From Fallopia convolvulus (Eukaryota; Streptophyta; Magnoliopsida; Caryophyllales; Polygonaceae): a DNA stretch of 64,000 nt. Below, piece after piece: positions 1-11,377 of this stretch. The stretch is from positions 8,313,001 to 8,377,000 of the forward strand of contig OZ024721.1 of the NCBI GenBank assembly GCA_964016875.1, in the 5' to 3' direction. Within the stretch, counting starts at the first letter, position 1; the number at the start of each line of letters is the position of its first letter. The position numbers and the translations under genes were made by a program. Under the pieces are notes generated by a model. The model was not told the DNA's origin. It saw only the letters and a program-made list of their open reading frames with translations, and ran no database searches.

Positions 1-420
1 TCTTTCATGAATCTTTGTTGTCTATTCAAGAATTAGGTGATCTTCCCTCACCCATCTCTCATCTTTATGCAGCAATGTGAAACCTTCTTCTCGGATCAAT
101 CTACGCCACCTTGGAAAAAATGGTGTAACTTTCAACTCAATGGTCTAATTCTGCTCACATTTTGGAGGACATAAAGTAGACTTCATGAGCTCAAACTGGG
201 ACTTGGAATAGCTCAATTTGGAGTTCAAAGCTCAGAGAAGAACCTTGAACAAATGCAAGCTGAAAACTGTCCTCAGCATCACCGAGGAGATCGTCTTGAT
301 AAGGCGTGTCTACTTTAACGCTTTCGGGATAGAGTTGCCACTAAGATATGGTGTTCATGATATTTTCACTTGGAAGTGAACTCGGATTCGAGGAAGAATC
401 CTTTTTGAAGGGAGGGAGGA
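1..420 (+). mobile_element. 3' end of an LTR retroelement internal region (partial)
   Basis: This stretch has no usable ORF. Near 380-420 one frame reads DSRKNPF and then, after a one-base shift, acidic residues just before a purine-rich run (gaagggagggagga). Plant gypsy polyproteins often end with a D-x-R-x-NPF acidic tail directly before the polypurine tract. I infer that this is the decayed 3' end of a retroelement whose body lies left of the window. Confidence 0.5.
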
Positions 421-1243
421 TGATGTGACTATGCAAAGGTCATCACATTGTGAGATAGTGAGGTGTGTGTGTCTTATTAGAAGGCCACGATTTGTGTGGT
501 TCATTGGTTGGATTGTGAGAGTGTTTTATGACATTTGGAAATTTTGGGTCTATTTTGTTATTTCTTAAACTTGTCCTAAGGCAAATGTTAGTTTTGCCCT
601 TATGTTTTTCTTTATAAGCCACTAGGGCTCTAGTTTCATAGTTAGACAAGATTGATGCCAAATTCCAACTCTTTGTCTCTCCTCTTTGGAAAACGTTTTT
701 TAAGCTTTGTTTTTGAATCAAAATTCATATTTTGGTTCCTTAGATTGTGAGTCATATCAATCCAAATCCGAAGGTAGATCGTGGTGAGTCATATCCTCGA
801 TTGATCTTCATAGTTCAAGTTCGATTAAAGGTGAGTCATATCCTTGAGTTCTGCTTGTCCATATCCAATCCTCAATTCGCCATCACCATCCACTTTTACA
901 TCACATTTCATCCTCAAAATCTCCATCTCATCCTCCATCAAAATCGGATCCATAAACCCCATCAAAAACTCCATAAAAACTAGTCGAAATTCAATCTCGG
1001 TGGACTCTGCAATGCCTCAGTAAATGAAGCATAACTTTCGAACCAAAAATGATTTCGTTCTCAATTTTTGATGGAGTAAATAAGACTTGTATATCTATAT
1101 CTGGGCTTTGGAATCACCTAATTCTGAGTCCGGACAAAGGAGATCTTCCCTCGTGAAGCCAGAATAGAAGTTCTTCCATCAAGATTGCACGAGTCTTCCT
1201 CGGATTGCCTTGCACCGCTTGCAACATCAAGATTCTCTCATCA
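421..1243 (+). mobile_element. LTR of degenerate retroelement (left copy)
   Basis: It starts TGATGTGAC directly after a purine tract and ends CTCTCATCA, followed three bases later by a degenerate tRNA-Met primer site. Its last ~125 bases recur at 2536-2660, and about 100 bases (741-841) recur inverted at 2697-2799. Its 3' half is recognisably related to 4088-4359, including the shared string ctgggctttggaatcacc with one change. Bounded by a PPT-like run on one side and a PBS on the other, it may serve both as 3' LTR of the piece to the left and as 5' LTR of the piece to the right. Confidence 0.6.
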
Positions 1244-1245
1244 AG

Positions 1246-1258
1246 TGGTATTAGAGCC
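1246..1258 (+). promoter_or_regulatory. Degenerate primer-binding site (tRNA-Met type)
   Basis: The sequence tggtattagagcc differs by one base from the tggtatcagagcc site that pairs with the 3' end of plant initiator tRNA-Met. It lies just after the LTR end at 1243. Confidence 0.6.
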
Positions 1259-1909
1259 ACCCGAAGGTATCGCCATTTAAATCTTGTCTCGACCTTGGTT
1301 AACCACTCGTTGCAAGTTGTTTTGCAAGTCATTCATCCATTGTTGTGGTGCATGAGTTTGCCTTTATGTCTTGCGTCTTTGTGTGACCTTTTCCATCCTT
1401 GATTTGTTGTTGATGGAGGTCGAAATTTGCATGAGCCATGGCTGAGTTGTTTTGTACACGAAATTGAAGAAGAAACCCCAAAGGTCCTTTGTTTGGTTGA
1501 GTAGTCGAAAGGTTGTGTGATTAATCCTTGAATTTACTCTTCCACTTAAGTGTGTCTTGAATTTTTGTTGGCTGAATTTGTGTGCTAAAACGAGTGGTGG
1601 AGGGAGAGGAAAAACGTTCTCTTTGTTGTTCATTGCATTCTTATTGAAATAGGTTCAAATCTAGGATACGAGAACGACACCGAGAATTGCTATTCTTGCT
1701 TGTTTGTGTCTACTCTTGGTGTTCGAGTTCTTCTTGTTGTCTTTGTTGGTCATCTCCTACTTGCAACTTGTCGGATTCCCATCTCGAGCAAGTTTTGGTG
1801 ATTAATTCAAGTGCACTCTATACTCTTTCTTTTCACGTGGTTTGTTAAGATGACAAGTGTAGGTGATGAAAAAGAAAAATTAAAGCGCCTCTTGGACATA
1901 TTGTGATCC

Positions 1910-2659
1910 TTGCAACAATCTATGCTATCCATGGAGACACGCATGGAGGCACGCTTTGATGCCTTGGAGAGCCGATTCCTAGGGATGGATGAGAGGACAC
2001 AAGTGCCTCACGTGGGGAAGATCAAGAAGAACCGAGAAGAGGATGTTCACACTTTCAAGGAACGAGGTGACCATGAGGTATTCATCGTTTCTAACCTTGT
2101 TCCTTTGTTTTCTAATGATTATGTTGAGGATGTTCAAGATCAAGGTTCGAGGAAGACCCCTTTTGAAGGGGAGAAGACTTCCTTCCAAAAAAGAGTGATG
2201 AGTGATATAGAACAACCAAAAAGAGAGACTCCTTTCCATGAATTGGAAGAACTCATTACCATCAAGTGTCCAATAGAAATGATGCACATATTGCAAGAAG
2301 AGGAGGATGTTGTGGAATTGTCTCCTAAAATCAAGCATCGTCCTACCATCACTCCTAGCTCCATGAACTCGTTGGCTACACAATGGCTAGATGCCTTGCC
2401 TATGATTCCTTCATGTTTGCCCTTCTTGCTCCATGAGGAGGATGAAGCTATTTTATTCACTCCAATCGCTGTTTACATTCCTTTGCTTGTAGAGGGCATG
2501 AAGGATGCCTTTGTCCTGAAAAATGTCACACCACGGGAGATCTGCCCTCGTGAAACCAGAATAGAAGTTCTTCCATCAAGATTGCTTGGGTCTTCCTCGG
2601 ATTGCCTTGCATCGCTTGCAACATCAAGATCCTTTCATCAAGTGATATCAGAGCCATGA
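1910..2659 (+). pseudogene. Short gag-like ORF of non-autonomous retroelement
   Basis: A 249-residue ORF begins with a helical segment (METRMEARFDALESRF) of the kind found at gag starts in plant gypsy elements. No zinc knuckle, protease or RT follows. From about residue 205 the frame reads through a partial copy of the LTR U5 end, so the natural C-terminus has been replaced. Its middle is rich in Glu, Lys and Pro and shows no recognised domain. Most likely this is a remnant of a non-autonomous or deleted element. Assignment to gag rests on position after a PBS and on the N-terminal pattern only. Confidence 0.4.
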
Positions 2660-2660
2660 T
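2536..2660 (+). repeat. Second copy of LTR U5 end plus primer site
   Basis: This segment closely matches 1138-1262. Both run through ccagaatagaagttcttcc and end tttcatcaagtg/tctcatcaagtg followed by a tRNA-Met-like site (here gtgatatcagagcc). A displaced LTR end inside the internal region points to recombination or a nested, partly deleted insertion. Confidence 0.65.
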
Positions 2661-2696
2661 CTACCTTCGGACAAGCAAAACTCAAGCAAAACTAAA

Positions 2697-2800
2697 GGAT
2701 ATGACTCACCTTGAATCGAACTTGAACTATGAAGATCAATCGAGGATATGACTCACCACGATCTACCTTCGGTTGGATTTATATGACTCACAATCCAAGA
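2697..2800 (-). repeat. Inverted LTR fragment
   Basis: The reverse complement of 2697-2799 matches 741-841 almost base for base, through gtgagtcatat, ccgaaggtagatcg and ttcatagttcaagttcg. It sits immediately after the displaced U5/PBS copy. The block 2498-2541 recurs at 2800-2843 (tttgtcctgaaaaatgtcac), so the U5 copy and the inverted piece are flanked by a ~44-base direct repeat. Confidence 0.75.
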
Positions 2801-3690
2801 AGGATGCGTTTGTCCTGAAAAATGTCACACCATGGGAGATAGAAGCACTACCTCCATTGTTGAGCTCACATGGTGATACAAGTGCACATCTCAGGGAAGT
2901 TTGTTGCACTCTTTTGTTTCATACTGATGATTATGTGTTGGATGTGTCGCATGCATTTGATCAAAGAGTTCCATTTGTCTTTCATGCATTTGTGACATTT
3001 AGGACTAAGTACACTTGTTTCCATTTTAGTTCTCTTTCCCAATACATGTCATTTGGTGTGTGTATAGGTCATAATGTTCCATTGCTGCCTACTTATTTTC
3101 CATCTTTTCATTGTTTTATCATGAGATGTACCTGTAAGAATATGAAGAAAAGTGGCATAGCTTATGCGTACATTTTTTCATATCATGTTGTGCTTGGAAA
3201 GGAGGTTTGTGTGTTGATTTGTTTTGTAGGACAGTTGGGTTCGTGGACGAACCCTTTTAAAGGGGAGGAGGAGGATGTGAGTTCGTCTACCACACCTTAT
3301 ATCGAGGCCCTACCGAGTGACGCCCTCAGTGTCGAGGCTCCTACCGAGGGTGCGACGCTCAGTATCGTGCCTAATGGGGTGTTGTTGCACACGCCGGTTT
3401 CCGACCTTTGTGCGCCTTTGCTTTTGAGGGATGGTGCCACTTCTTCGGGAACTTTTGATGGCACTTTGCCCCATTACTTGAGTAAAGATTCCGGCCCTAA
3501 TGACAAGTCCAATTTGCACGACAAAGGGGAGTCTTCGCTTGGACAAGTAACCAAGGCCGGTGTCCGAGGCGCTAAGAAGCCAACTCAAGGTACCACGCCC
3601 TATCTAGGGCACATCACTCGAGCACATGCTAGGGCAATGCTTGAAAAGATCAAGGAGGATATCACGGTTCATAAGTTGTACTTTGGTTAG
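2773..3690 (+). pseudogene. Degenerate ORF with gypsy C-terminal tail motif
   Basis: This 305-residue frame has no catalytic motifs. Around residue 155-170 it reads a WTNPFKGEEEDVS segment, and near the end ITRAHARAMLEKI. In plant gypsy polyproteins an NPF/acidic stretch and a TRARAK-like basic motif commonly follow the integrase. The underlying DNA at 3258-3274 is a polypurine run. I read it as a broken polyprotein tail fused to unrelated sequence and not a host gene. Confidence 0.4.
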
Positions 3691-4359
3691 CAAAGGTGAA
3701 GGTTGGAGTCTCATTTTAACTAGTGGCCCAACAAGTGACTATTTTGCGGTTAAGGACAATCAGTTTGTTCTTGGTTTTATGGGGCTTTTTTTTGAAATTT
3801 CTTTAAGAGTTGTGGCTGAATGTGTGAGGCGTGGCATTTAGGTTTATACGCACGTCCATGTCCTCTTTTCTCCCTTAGACTCGAACGATGAAATTGCTCT
3901 CTTTTTGCTTGTTTTCAATCTAAGTTCTTTGTTTTATTTTTCGTTCAATCTCGTTGTTTGATCGTTGGTGAATCATATCCGATGCTCTTTCAACCTAGTT
4001 TGTTAATCTTGGTGCGTAATATCCAAGATTCAACATCCATATCTAACAATCTATCAATCCACTTCCAATCGCTCCATCCATCGATCCATCTCCATCTCGG
4101 TGGAATTCTACACCACGCCAGTATATTTTCCATAACTTCTAAATTAAACCTCATCCTGATCTGAAATTTTGAGGGATTAAACTAGACACAAAGATCTAAC
4201 TCTGGGCTTTAGAATCACCCAATTCCAAGTACGGATGAGGGAGATATACCCTTTTTATTCCATAAAACATTCAACCACCGAGCTCCACCACCTTCGAACC
4301 AAGTGAGATTCCGTCCACTCTTCGGCGATCTCTTTGCACCACCATCGATCCTCTCATCA
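3275..4359 (+). mobile_element. Diverged 3' LTR-like segment
   Basis: It follows a purine-rich run (aaaggggaggaggagga) and ends at CTCTCATCA (4351-4359), the same end as the LTR at 421-1243. Homology is clear only over 4088-4359. The 5' portion does not obviously match the left LTR and overlaps the tail ORF, so the start is a guess. Immediately after it the hAT sequence resumes. Confidence 0.4.
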
Positions 4360-4417
4360 AATTATTTTTACAATATTATTATGTGAATGTGATGAATGAT
4401 TATTTACTACTTACAAA

Positions 4418-4655
4418 TTGTTCATTTATTGTTCGAAGATTCACACAAACAAGAGGAATAGACTAGACACCACCCGAATGAACAAGTTAGTGTATGTTCA
4501 ATTCAATTCAAGATTGATGAACAAGAAAATGAGGAGAGTGAAAAAGGATGTGCTTGAAGCAAGTGATTCTACATATGCACAATCATGGATGGTTGATGGA
4601 GTAGGTGATGATGAAGATGAGGTAAATGAGGAGGTCACACCGAGTGTTACTCTTA
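4418..4655 (+). pseudogene. hAT transposase C-terminal exon, 5' part
   Basis: The frame reads CSKIHTNKRNRLD followed by MNKLVYVQFN. This is the conserved stretch near the C-terminus of plant DUF659/BED-type hAT transposases, where K-IHTK-KRNRL is typical. The frame is cut after TCTTA by the outer Athila element. Deleting that element and one TSD copy lets the frame continue without a shift at 28714. An AG just before the conserved Lys-Ile may be a splice acceptor. The rest of the transposase is not seen and probably lies left of 1 or was lost. Confidence 0.7.
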
Positions 4656-6126
4656 TGTTGATAGGGTATTTACTTGACAAATAAATTTATAGTCAAGACC
4701 CCGCTGAGTATAGCAAAGTCAGGATCGTTCCACGAAGAAGCATGGTTGTTTGTCTATCAACATCTAAAAATAAGAAAAACAAGCAAAACAGGCAAAAACA
4801 CCTACGACCAACCTCATTAACGACCTTGTCAGGGTCGTTAACGAACCTGGAAAAACCTACGAACACAGAAATAACGAACTAAACTCAGGTTCGGTACCGA
4901 GGCAAGTGAACTCGATAACGAATATTACGAAAGCAAATCAAAAACTAATTCAATAAGATAAAAGAATCTAGGACAAGGGTTACCACAACATAGCCATGTA
5001 TATAAACTCATAAGAAGATAAAGATCATGCCTTTAAAAGATAAAGATCATAGCCATGCATATAATCAATCAACTCTCATAAATCAATTCACTCAATCACT
5101 TGTTTTGGATCCAAAGCTCGAAACTTTCGTTAACGAACAATATCAACATTCAAATTAACAACTTTCTCTCTAGATCAAGTTGAAAACTCAAATTACCTCG
5201 ATTATCGTCTAAGCATAAACATAACAAACAATCTAATAGATAAAAGGCATTCAAAACATCAACTTACTCATTCAAACATGCATAACTATGTCGGGTTTCA
5301 ACCCCAACCCTAGATAAGAAAACTATTCACTACTCATAGTAATAAAGCTAACAACTTTAATAAAAGGAAACATTGAAAACAAAACCAACCTTACTTGCAA
5401 TTAATACGAAAATATCTTCTTACAAACTCCTGTAGAATCCGAAAATAAAGAACAAAACCGAGTAGAAATTCGACTAACGACCCTAATCCACTCTCTCAAT
5501 CGAACCAAGCTCACTATCCTCTTCTACTCGACTTCTCCTAAAACTAATCTGACTCCCCCCCCCCCCCTCTCTAAGCTAGAAAGAAGGGTATTTATACTAA
5601 GAAACTATCTATTAAAAATCCTAAAAGATAAAAACTTACCCTACTAAAAAGATAAGAAGATAAAAGATATAAGATATAACAACCCATAAGTCGGCTAAGC
5701 CTCTACCGACATGGAGCCCTCGTTAACGACCCCGCACAGGGTCGGTAGAAATCACAAACTTCTGTCTGAAAAATTCTATCTCTTAGCCTCGTTAACGACC
5801 TTCACAGGATCGTTAACGAGCCTTTGTTTTGGCTTTTCTTTGACTTCTTCTCAACTTAAACTCGGACTTTTACTTGATCTTCTTATGAAATTTCTTCCTT
5901 ATCTTCATGTTCTTCCAACCTCCACCACAAAACCTTAACTCAGACCAAAAAGCGCTCCTTTCTGCTAAAAAACCTATAAAAAGACACAAAACGGAGTAGC
6001 TTCCATACTTTTCACAAAATATGCAAACTCATCCAAAAACACACAAAACTAACTCTAAAAAATACTAAAACTGAACTAAACAAACTAAGAAACATACCAA
6101 AAACTAGACTAAAAACACGAACATCA
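4656..6126 (-). mobile_element. Outer element 3' LTR
   Basis: This 1471-bp LTR starts TGTTGATAGGG and ends ACGAACATCA on the plus strand. It is nearly identical to 27243-28708 apart from point changes, a rearranged patch near 5030-5070 and a C-run of different length near 5563. It contains hairpins built on GTTAACGACC (4815-4846, 5789-5820). Confidence 0.95.
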
Positions 6127-6150
6127 AAATACCCCATACTTAAGCTTGCT
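6127..6150 (-). promoter_or_regulatory. Outer element polypurine tract
   Basis: Read on the minus strand, the bases next to the 3' LTR are aagtatggggtattt. The spot and the purine bias fit the plus-strand primer site. Confidence 0.7.
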
Positions 6151-7136
6151 TGTCCTCAAGCAATCACTAAACAATAATCAAAACCAAACAATCATGCTTA
6201 TCAAGTAAATAGCCATCAACTCAGAGAAGCAACATCAAAAACATAGCAGAAAATAGCAAATGACTATTAACGTCATCACACATATATAATCACTCAACAG
6301 ACACAAGCAAATCAATCCAACCTCACCAGGGATATATGTGTTTCACTCAACACTCAAGTGTTTAGGCTTATAAATTCAATCTCTCAACTCATATTATATG
6401 TAAAAACTCATAGAAATTGGAACTTATATCACCAAACTCTCCACCTAAGATTTGTCAAAAACAAGCAAAAGTCGTCAAGAGAACTTAGGCTCAATGAAAA
6501 ACTTCATAGAAGCTTAGATTCGGCCAGGTTGTAATGGGGCTTGGTAAAGACAATAAGGCGTGGAAAATATTTTGGCTATGTGGTGCTAATAATATTCGGG
6601 AATCAAAGACTCCTAAAAACTCTCACATATACAAAAACTCTCATATAAGAACATTAACCAAACTCACTCTCATTATGCACTTACTCTTACTCACCCAATA
6701 TATCCTAGAAAGTCTCTTAAAATACTCAAAAGAATCTATGGCTTTTCCTTTAAACTCAAATGCATACTTTCTTCTCTTCTTTTTCTCATTTTTTCAGCTC
6801 TTTTTCTTTCAGCTCGAATAGCCTCGTTAACGAGCCAACTAGGTCCTTAACGAGCCATAACATCTACTCGTTTTCTTTATTTTTTTACCAACAACTTTCT
6901 TTCTTTTTTGTGCATCCTTTCTTACCAAAAGATCTTTTTACAAATCAAAACAAGAGACTTCCAATCTACCCTCCCCAAAACCCTTAATTTTGAACCAAAC
7001 ATAACTTTTTTCACTCAACAAAACAAACCTTTCCAAATTCTATCTTGCTAACTTCTAAACTACTAAAAAACTCAAAAGAAAGGTAGGAAAAAAATATCTA
7101 AAAAGAAAAACAAAGAACTAAACTAAACTAAAACCG
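6151..7136 (-). other. Outer element spacer between integrase and PPT
   Basis: No coding signal is seen here. The stretch is A+T-rich, with C/T-rich plus-strand runs, and one GTTAACGAG-type motif pair lies at 6824-6856. Athila relatives carry an extra ORF in this position, but none is recognisable here. Confidence 0.6.
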
Positions 7137-7180
7137 GGTTGCCTCCCGTAAGCGCTATTTTTAACGTCTTTAGCCCGACG
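7137..7180 (-). other. Conserved Athila post-integrase motif (outer copy)
   Basis: On the minus strand this reads gacgttaaaaatagcgctt then acgggaggcaaccc, just after the integrase stop region. The inner Athila element has the same block at 16711-16745 (gacgttaaacaagcgcttc then ttgggaggcaaccc). Conservation between two diverged elements at the same place suggests a function, perhaps in splicing, internal priming or RNA structure. Confidence 0.7.
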
Positions 7181-7192
7181 TACTTACCTTGG

Positions 7193-8086
7193 CTAGTCTG
7201 ACGTTGTAAGATCCATGGTGACTCTAATCTCTTCATCCGGGTCGGGTTGCTCATGAAACGTTTTCAATTGATGGTCATTAACCTTGAAGATAGTGCCTTG
7301 GCTATCGATCAACTCTACCGCCCCGTGAGGATAGATGTGGTGAACCATAAATGGCCCGCTCCATCTCGTCCTTAGCTTACCTGGAAATAAACGGAGTCTA
7401 AAATTGAAGAGAAGTACCTTGTCACCAACTTCATAGGTTTTGGGCACTAATTTTTTATCATGCCACCGTTTGGTGAGCTCCTTGTAGATTTCGGAATTTT
7501 CGTACGCCTTAAGCCTCAACTCCTCTAGTGCTTGCAAGTCCATGAATCGTTTTGCTCCAGCTGCGTCGAGATTCATGTTGAGCTCCTTAAGAGCCCATAA
7601 TGCTTTGTGCTCCATCTCGACTGGTAAATTGCATGACTTGCCATACACTAGGTTGTAGGGGGTGGTGCATAGGGGCGTCTTGTATGCCGTCCTATAAGCC
7701 CATAAAGCGTCATCCAATTTAGATGACCAATCCTTCCTAGAGCGGGATACTGTCTTTTCCAATATGCTCTTGATCTGCCTGTTTGAAACCTCAACTTGGC
7801 CACTAGTTTGGGGATGATATGGTGTTTCCACCCGATGTGATACCCCATACTTATCCAGAAGTGCTTCAAAACTCCGCTCTATGAAGTGAGATCCACCATC
7901 ACTAATGAGGACCCTTGGAATGCCAAACCTGGGAAAAATGTTAGTCTGAATAAATTTGGCCACGGTTTTAGCATCGTTGGTCCTTGTAGCCACGGCCTCC
8001 ACCCACTTAGAGACATAATTAACCGCAACCAGGATATATTTGTAGGGGTCGATGCAGGAAAAGGTCCCATGAAGTCTATTCCCCAT
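7193..8086 (-). pseudogene. Outer Athila integrase core and C-terminus
   Basis: A 297-residue frame covers the integrase catalytic core and C-terminal domain, which insert retroelement cDNA into the genome. It shows YILVAVNYVSKWVEA, then ISDGGSHF, then GQVEVSN. The last Asp-to-Glu distance is 36 positions, as expected for D-D-35-E. The first catalytic Asp, normally VDYV, is Asn here (AAT codon). A PYNLVYGK motif and the GDKVLLFNFRLRLFPGKL region follow. It is out of frame with the upstream RNase H/zinc-finger frame, the shift falling at about 8065-8090. Confidence 0.92.
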
Positions 8087-9093
8087 ACGTCGAATAACTC
8101 GACCTCTAGTATCCCGGTCAACGGGTTTTCATGTCTCCAAGTGATGTTACCAGAGCGTTGGCATTCATCACATGATGTCACATAAGCATGTACGTCTTTA
8201 AAGATGGTTGGCCAATAGACACCACTTTGAAGAATCTTCGTTGTAGTCTTGAATCCTTTTGCATGGCCTCCGATAGGTAGTGTGTGACATTGACGGATCA
8301 CACTCTCTATCTCCTCTTCTAGAATACAACGTCTAAAGAGGTGATCACATCCTTGCTTGAACAAGTAAGGATCGTCCCAATAGTACTGTTTGACATCATG
8401 AAGGAACTTCTTTTTCTTTTGTGGGGTTAGACCCTTAGGGATTACGCCTCCTACAAGATAGTTATCAAAATCCGCAAACCAAGGGGCTTTTGTCCCTCTA
8501 ATAGCATGAATTGATTTGAAAGAAGTAGAAACAAGAGATGAGGAAGGAATAGAATTGAAATGGATGAGTTCTGGTTGAGAAAACTTACCTGACTTGGTCG
8601 TTTCCGAATATATTCGGGTCATTAACGGTCCTGAAGCTGTTGTGTTACCCTCGATAACGACCTCACGTACCTTATTAACGGCCTTCCCGATTGTGGTGCC
8701 GATGCGCCTCAAATTTTCGCCGTTGTGATCTATGCTTTCCAACCTCGGCGGTTCGTTAACGACCCTGAAGGGGTCAGTAACGAGGGTCTTTTCGAGTTCG
8801 ACCTCGTTCAACATGAGGTGTTCGTCTGGTCTGGAGTCGTTTATTGGCACTTCATTGTTGGATTCGGTGATGTGCTCAATTGGCAACCTAGATAAATGGT
8901 TTGTCCCCAAGTTTTCTGCTCCTTTTTTATCTCTAATTTCACGATCAAATTCCTGCAGTAAGAGCATCCAACGAAGCAATCTAGGTTTGGCATCCTTTTT
9001 GGCCAATAGATATCTAACGGCCTCATAGTCAGTATAAACGATCACTTTCGAACCAACAAGATAGGACCGGAATTTTTCAAAAGCAAATACCAC
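7879..9093 (-). pseudogene. Outer Athila RNase H and integrase zinc-binding region
   Basis: The first ~70 residues are the RNase H domain (VYTDYEAVRYLL, HLSRL end), which degrades the RNA strand during reverse transcription. A long linker follows, made of VVNEP-, AVNKV- and VVIEG-like segments encoded by GTTAAC-type motifs. Then comes the integrase HHCC finger, including CDECQ, and WGIDFMGPFP. The frame then runs off the integrase core through a frameshift. The RNase H N-terminus is in another frame (9042-9233). Confidence 0.85.
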
Positions 9094-9233
9094 AGCGAGG
9101 AATTCCTTCTCTGTAGTGGTGTACTTACTCTACGCCTCATCAAGCATCTTACTTGAGTATAGATGGCGTGGAGCTTCTTATCCTTCCGTTGTCCCAAGAT
9201 TGTGCCAACAGCATAGTCACTGTCATGACACAT
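9042..9233 (-). pseudogene. Outer Athila RNase H N-terminal piece
   Basis: It begins HDSDYAVGTILGQ, the start of the gypsy RNase H fold, in the same frame as the RT upstream. A TAG at 9237-9239 separates it from the RT where relatives have Glu. The later residues of this frame are shifted out of the normal sequence, and the true continuation is the frame starting at 9093. Confidence 0.75.
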
Positions 9234-9236
9234 AAT

Positions 9237-10220
9237 CTAAAAGGGTAAAGTCCAATCCGAGGACTGCATAATAAGGGCGGAGACGAAGGCTGCCCTTAAC
9301 CTGAAAAATGCTTCAAGACATTCTGGAGACAGCTCAAACACTACATCTTTCATTAGTAGGTTAGTCAGCGGTTTAGCTATCTTAGAAAAATCTTTGATGA
9401 AGCGTTTATAAAAGCCAGCATGCCCTAGAAAACACCTAATATCTTTTACAGAAGAGGGAGGAGGTAGTTTTTCAATGAGTTCAATTTTTGCTTTATCTAC
9501 TTCTATCCCTCTTTTAGAGACAAGATGTCCTAATACTATCCCCTCTAGAACCATGAAATGGCATTTTTTCCAATTTAACACAAGGTTGGTTTCTTCACAT
9601 CTTTTAAGAACACATGCAAGGTTAACAAGACAAGTATCAAAGGAAGAACCATAAACAGAGAAATCATCCATAAAGACCTCTACAATATCCTCTATCATAT
9701 CAGAAAAAATTGCCATCATACACCTTTGGAAGGTGGCGGGGGCGTTGCAAAGCCCGAATGGCATTCTTTTGTAAGCAAAAGTCCCATAGGGACATGTAAA
9801 GGTAGTCTTCTCCTGATCATCAAGATGAATGGGAATCTGCCAAAAACCGCTATAGCCATCTAAATAACAGAAATAATCATGCTGGGCTAAGCGTTCTAAT
9901 ATTTGATCAATAAAAGGAAGCGGAAAATGATCTTTTCTAGTGGCACTGCTGAGCTTCCTATAATCAATGCACATCCTCCAACTAGTTGTGGTCCTAGTGG
10001 GAATTATCTCTCCCTTTTCATTTTCTATTACGGTCATTCCTCCTTTTTTAGGAACTACATGGACCGGACTAACCCATTGGCAATCCGATATAGGAAATAT
10101 GATCCCAGCATCAATTAATTTAATGATTTCCTTTTTAACCACTTCTTTCATATTAGGATTTAACCTACGTTGATGCTCTATAGTGGGTTTATGATTATCC
10201 TCCATGTATATCCTATGCAT
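9237..10220 (-). pseudogene. Outer Athila reverse transcriptase
   Basis: This frame covers the palm and fingers of a gypsy RT that copies element RNA into cDNA. It shows WRMCIDYRKL, KDHFPLPFIDQ, LDGYSGFWQIPI, PFGLCNAPATFQRCM and the catalytic FMDDF. It then enters the connection domain with FLGHAGFYKRFIKDFSKI. The wording matches Athila closely. It is separated by an in-frame stop at 10260 from the protease/RT linker and by TAG at 9237 from RNase H. Confidence 0.93.
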
Positions 10221-10259
10221 GCAAAGTGAAGGGGATATGCCGGTTATATCATCAAGGGA

Positions 10260-11139
10260 TTAGCCTATGGCTTTTCTATGTGTCCTAAGCACAGTGAGTA
10301 GCTTCTCTACTTCCTCATCTTTTAATTTAGCATTGATGATGACAGGGAAAGTAGAATTAGGACCAAGAAATTCATACCTGAGGGATTCCGGAAGAGGCTT
10401 CAGTGTTGGAGAAGGTTCAGCTGGAATGAGAATTGGTTCTTCTGGCTCCGTCTTCAACACCTCTTCAAGTTATTCAAACGCCGAGATTTCATTGTCCTCG
10501 GCTGGGGTCGTTAACGATGCAGGTAGGGTCGTTAACGAGCCTTTTTCTTCTGCCATGAGATTCGGTACCGACCTTGGTGGGATCGTTAATGAAACTGCAG
10601 GAACTATCTCGGCCCATCTTTGAATTAAGAATTCATCACTTGATACTAGTCTTCCAACGGGATCCCCACATTCAAGAAATTCATTGTGGGTGTAGAGCAT
10701 CTTGACTTCGGCTCTATCTGTCTCCTTCATTGTCGGGTTGAACCGAAATTCCGTCGCCTCATCCCCAATTTCAAAAGTTACGAGTCCCTTCCTAACATCA
10801 ATTATGGATCCCGCTGTGGAGAGGAATGGCCTCCCTAAGATAATAGGAACCACCGGGTCTTTGGGCATTGCCATGACTATGAAATCGTTAGGAACGAAAA
10901 ATTTTCCCACCTGAACCAGAAAGTCTTCTACAACCCCTGTTGGCTTTATACATGAGCCATCTGCCATGTATAACCTCATATTGATCGGCTCCAATGGTCC
11001 CATGTTGGCTTTTGACCAGATTGATAAAGATAATAAACTGGCACTGGCTCCCAAATCGCATAGAGCTTTGAATCGGTGGTCGCCTATGCCGATTCTTATG
11101 GCAAATCTCCCTGGGTCGCCTAATTTCTCTGGTAAAGCA
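10260..11139 (-). pseudogene. Outer Athila aspartic protease and linker
   Basis: Upstream of 11054 the frame reads CDLGAS, the retropepsin active site. It continues through VEDFLVQVGKFFVPNDF and ILGRPFLSTAGSIIDV, the flap and C-terminal region. After the protease comes a linker with GTTAACGA motifs (10508-10540) that is poorly conserved in sequence. TAA at 10470-10472 and another stop at 10260-10262 (Trp in relatives) interrupt one otherwise continuous frame. The enzyme would process the Gag-Pol polyprotein if intact. Confidence 0.85.
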
Positions 11140-11372
11140 ATGGATCAGACCTCATCTTGAAGCTTTGTAATGGATCGTTTCCTGCTAAAATATCTTTCAA
11201 GAAATTTGTGTAAGCCGGCATTTCGCTTAGGGCCTCAGCGAATGTGATAGAAATATTTAAGCCCTGGAGAATCTTAACGAAACGCTTAAACTTGCTCTCA
11301 GTGGAGTCTTAGACTTCTTAGTAGAAAAAGAAAGAGATTTCACCATTCTCGGAGCCAAATTGGGGTCGAGAG
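11140..11372 (-). pseudogene. Outer Athila gag-protease junction remnant
   Basis: The reverse frame contains AEALSEMPAYTNFLKDILAG. The block resembles the conserved 'P-Y-x-FLK' stretch found before the protease in Athila elements. Stops interrupt it. The left edge abuts the insertion point of the inner Athila element. Confidence 0.65.
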
Positions 11373-11377
11373 GTGAT

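Noticed and set aside
4498..4680. Minus-strand ORF opposite the hAT exon
   Set aside because: It is a shadow of the acidic transposase tail on the plus strand.
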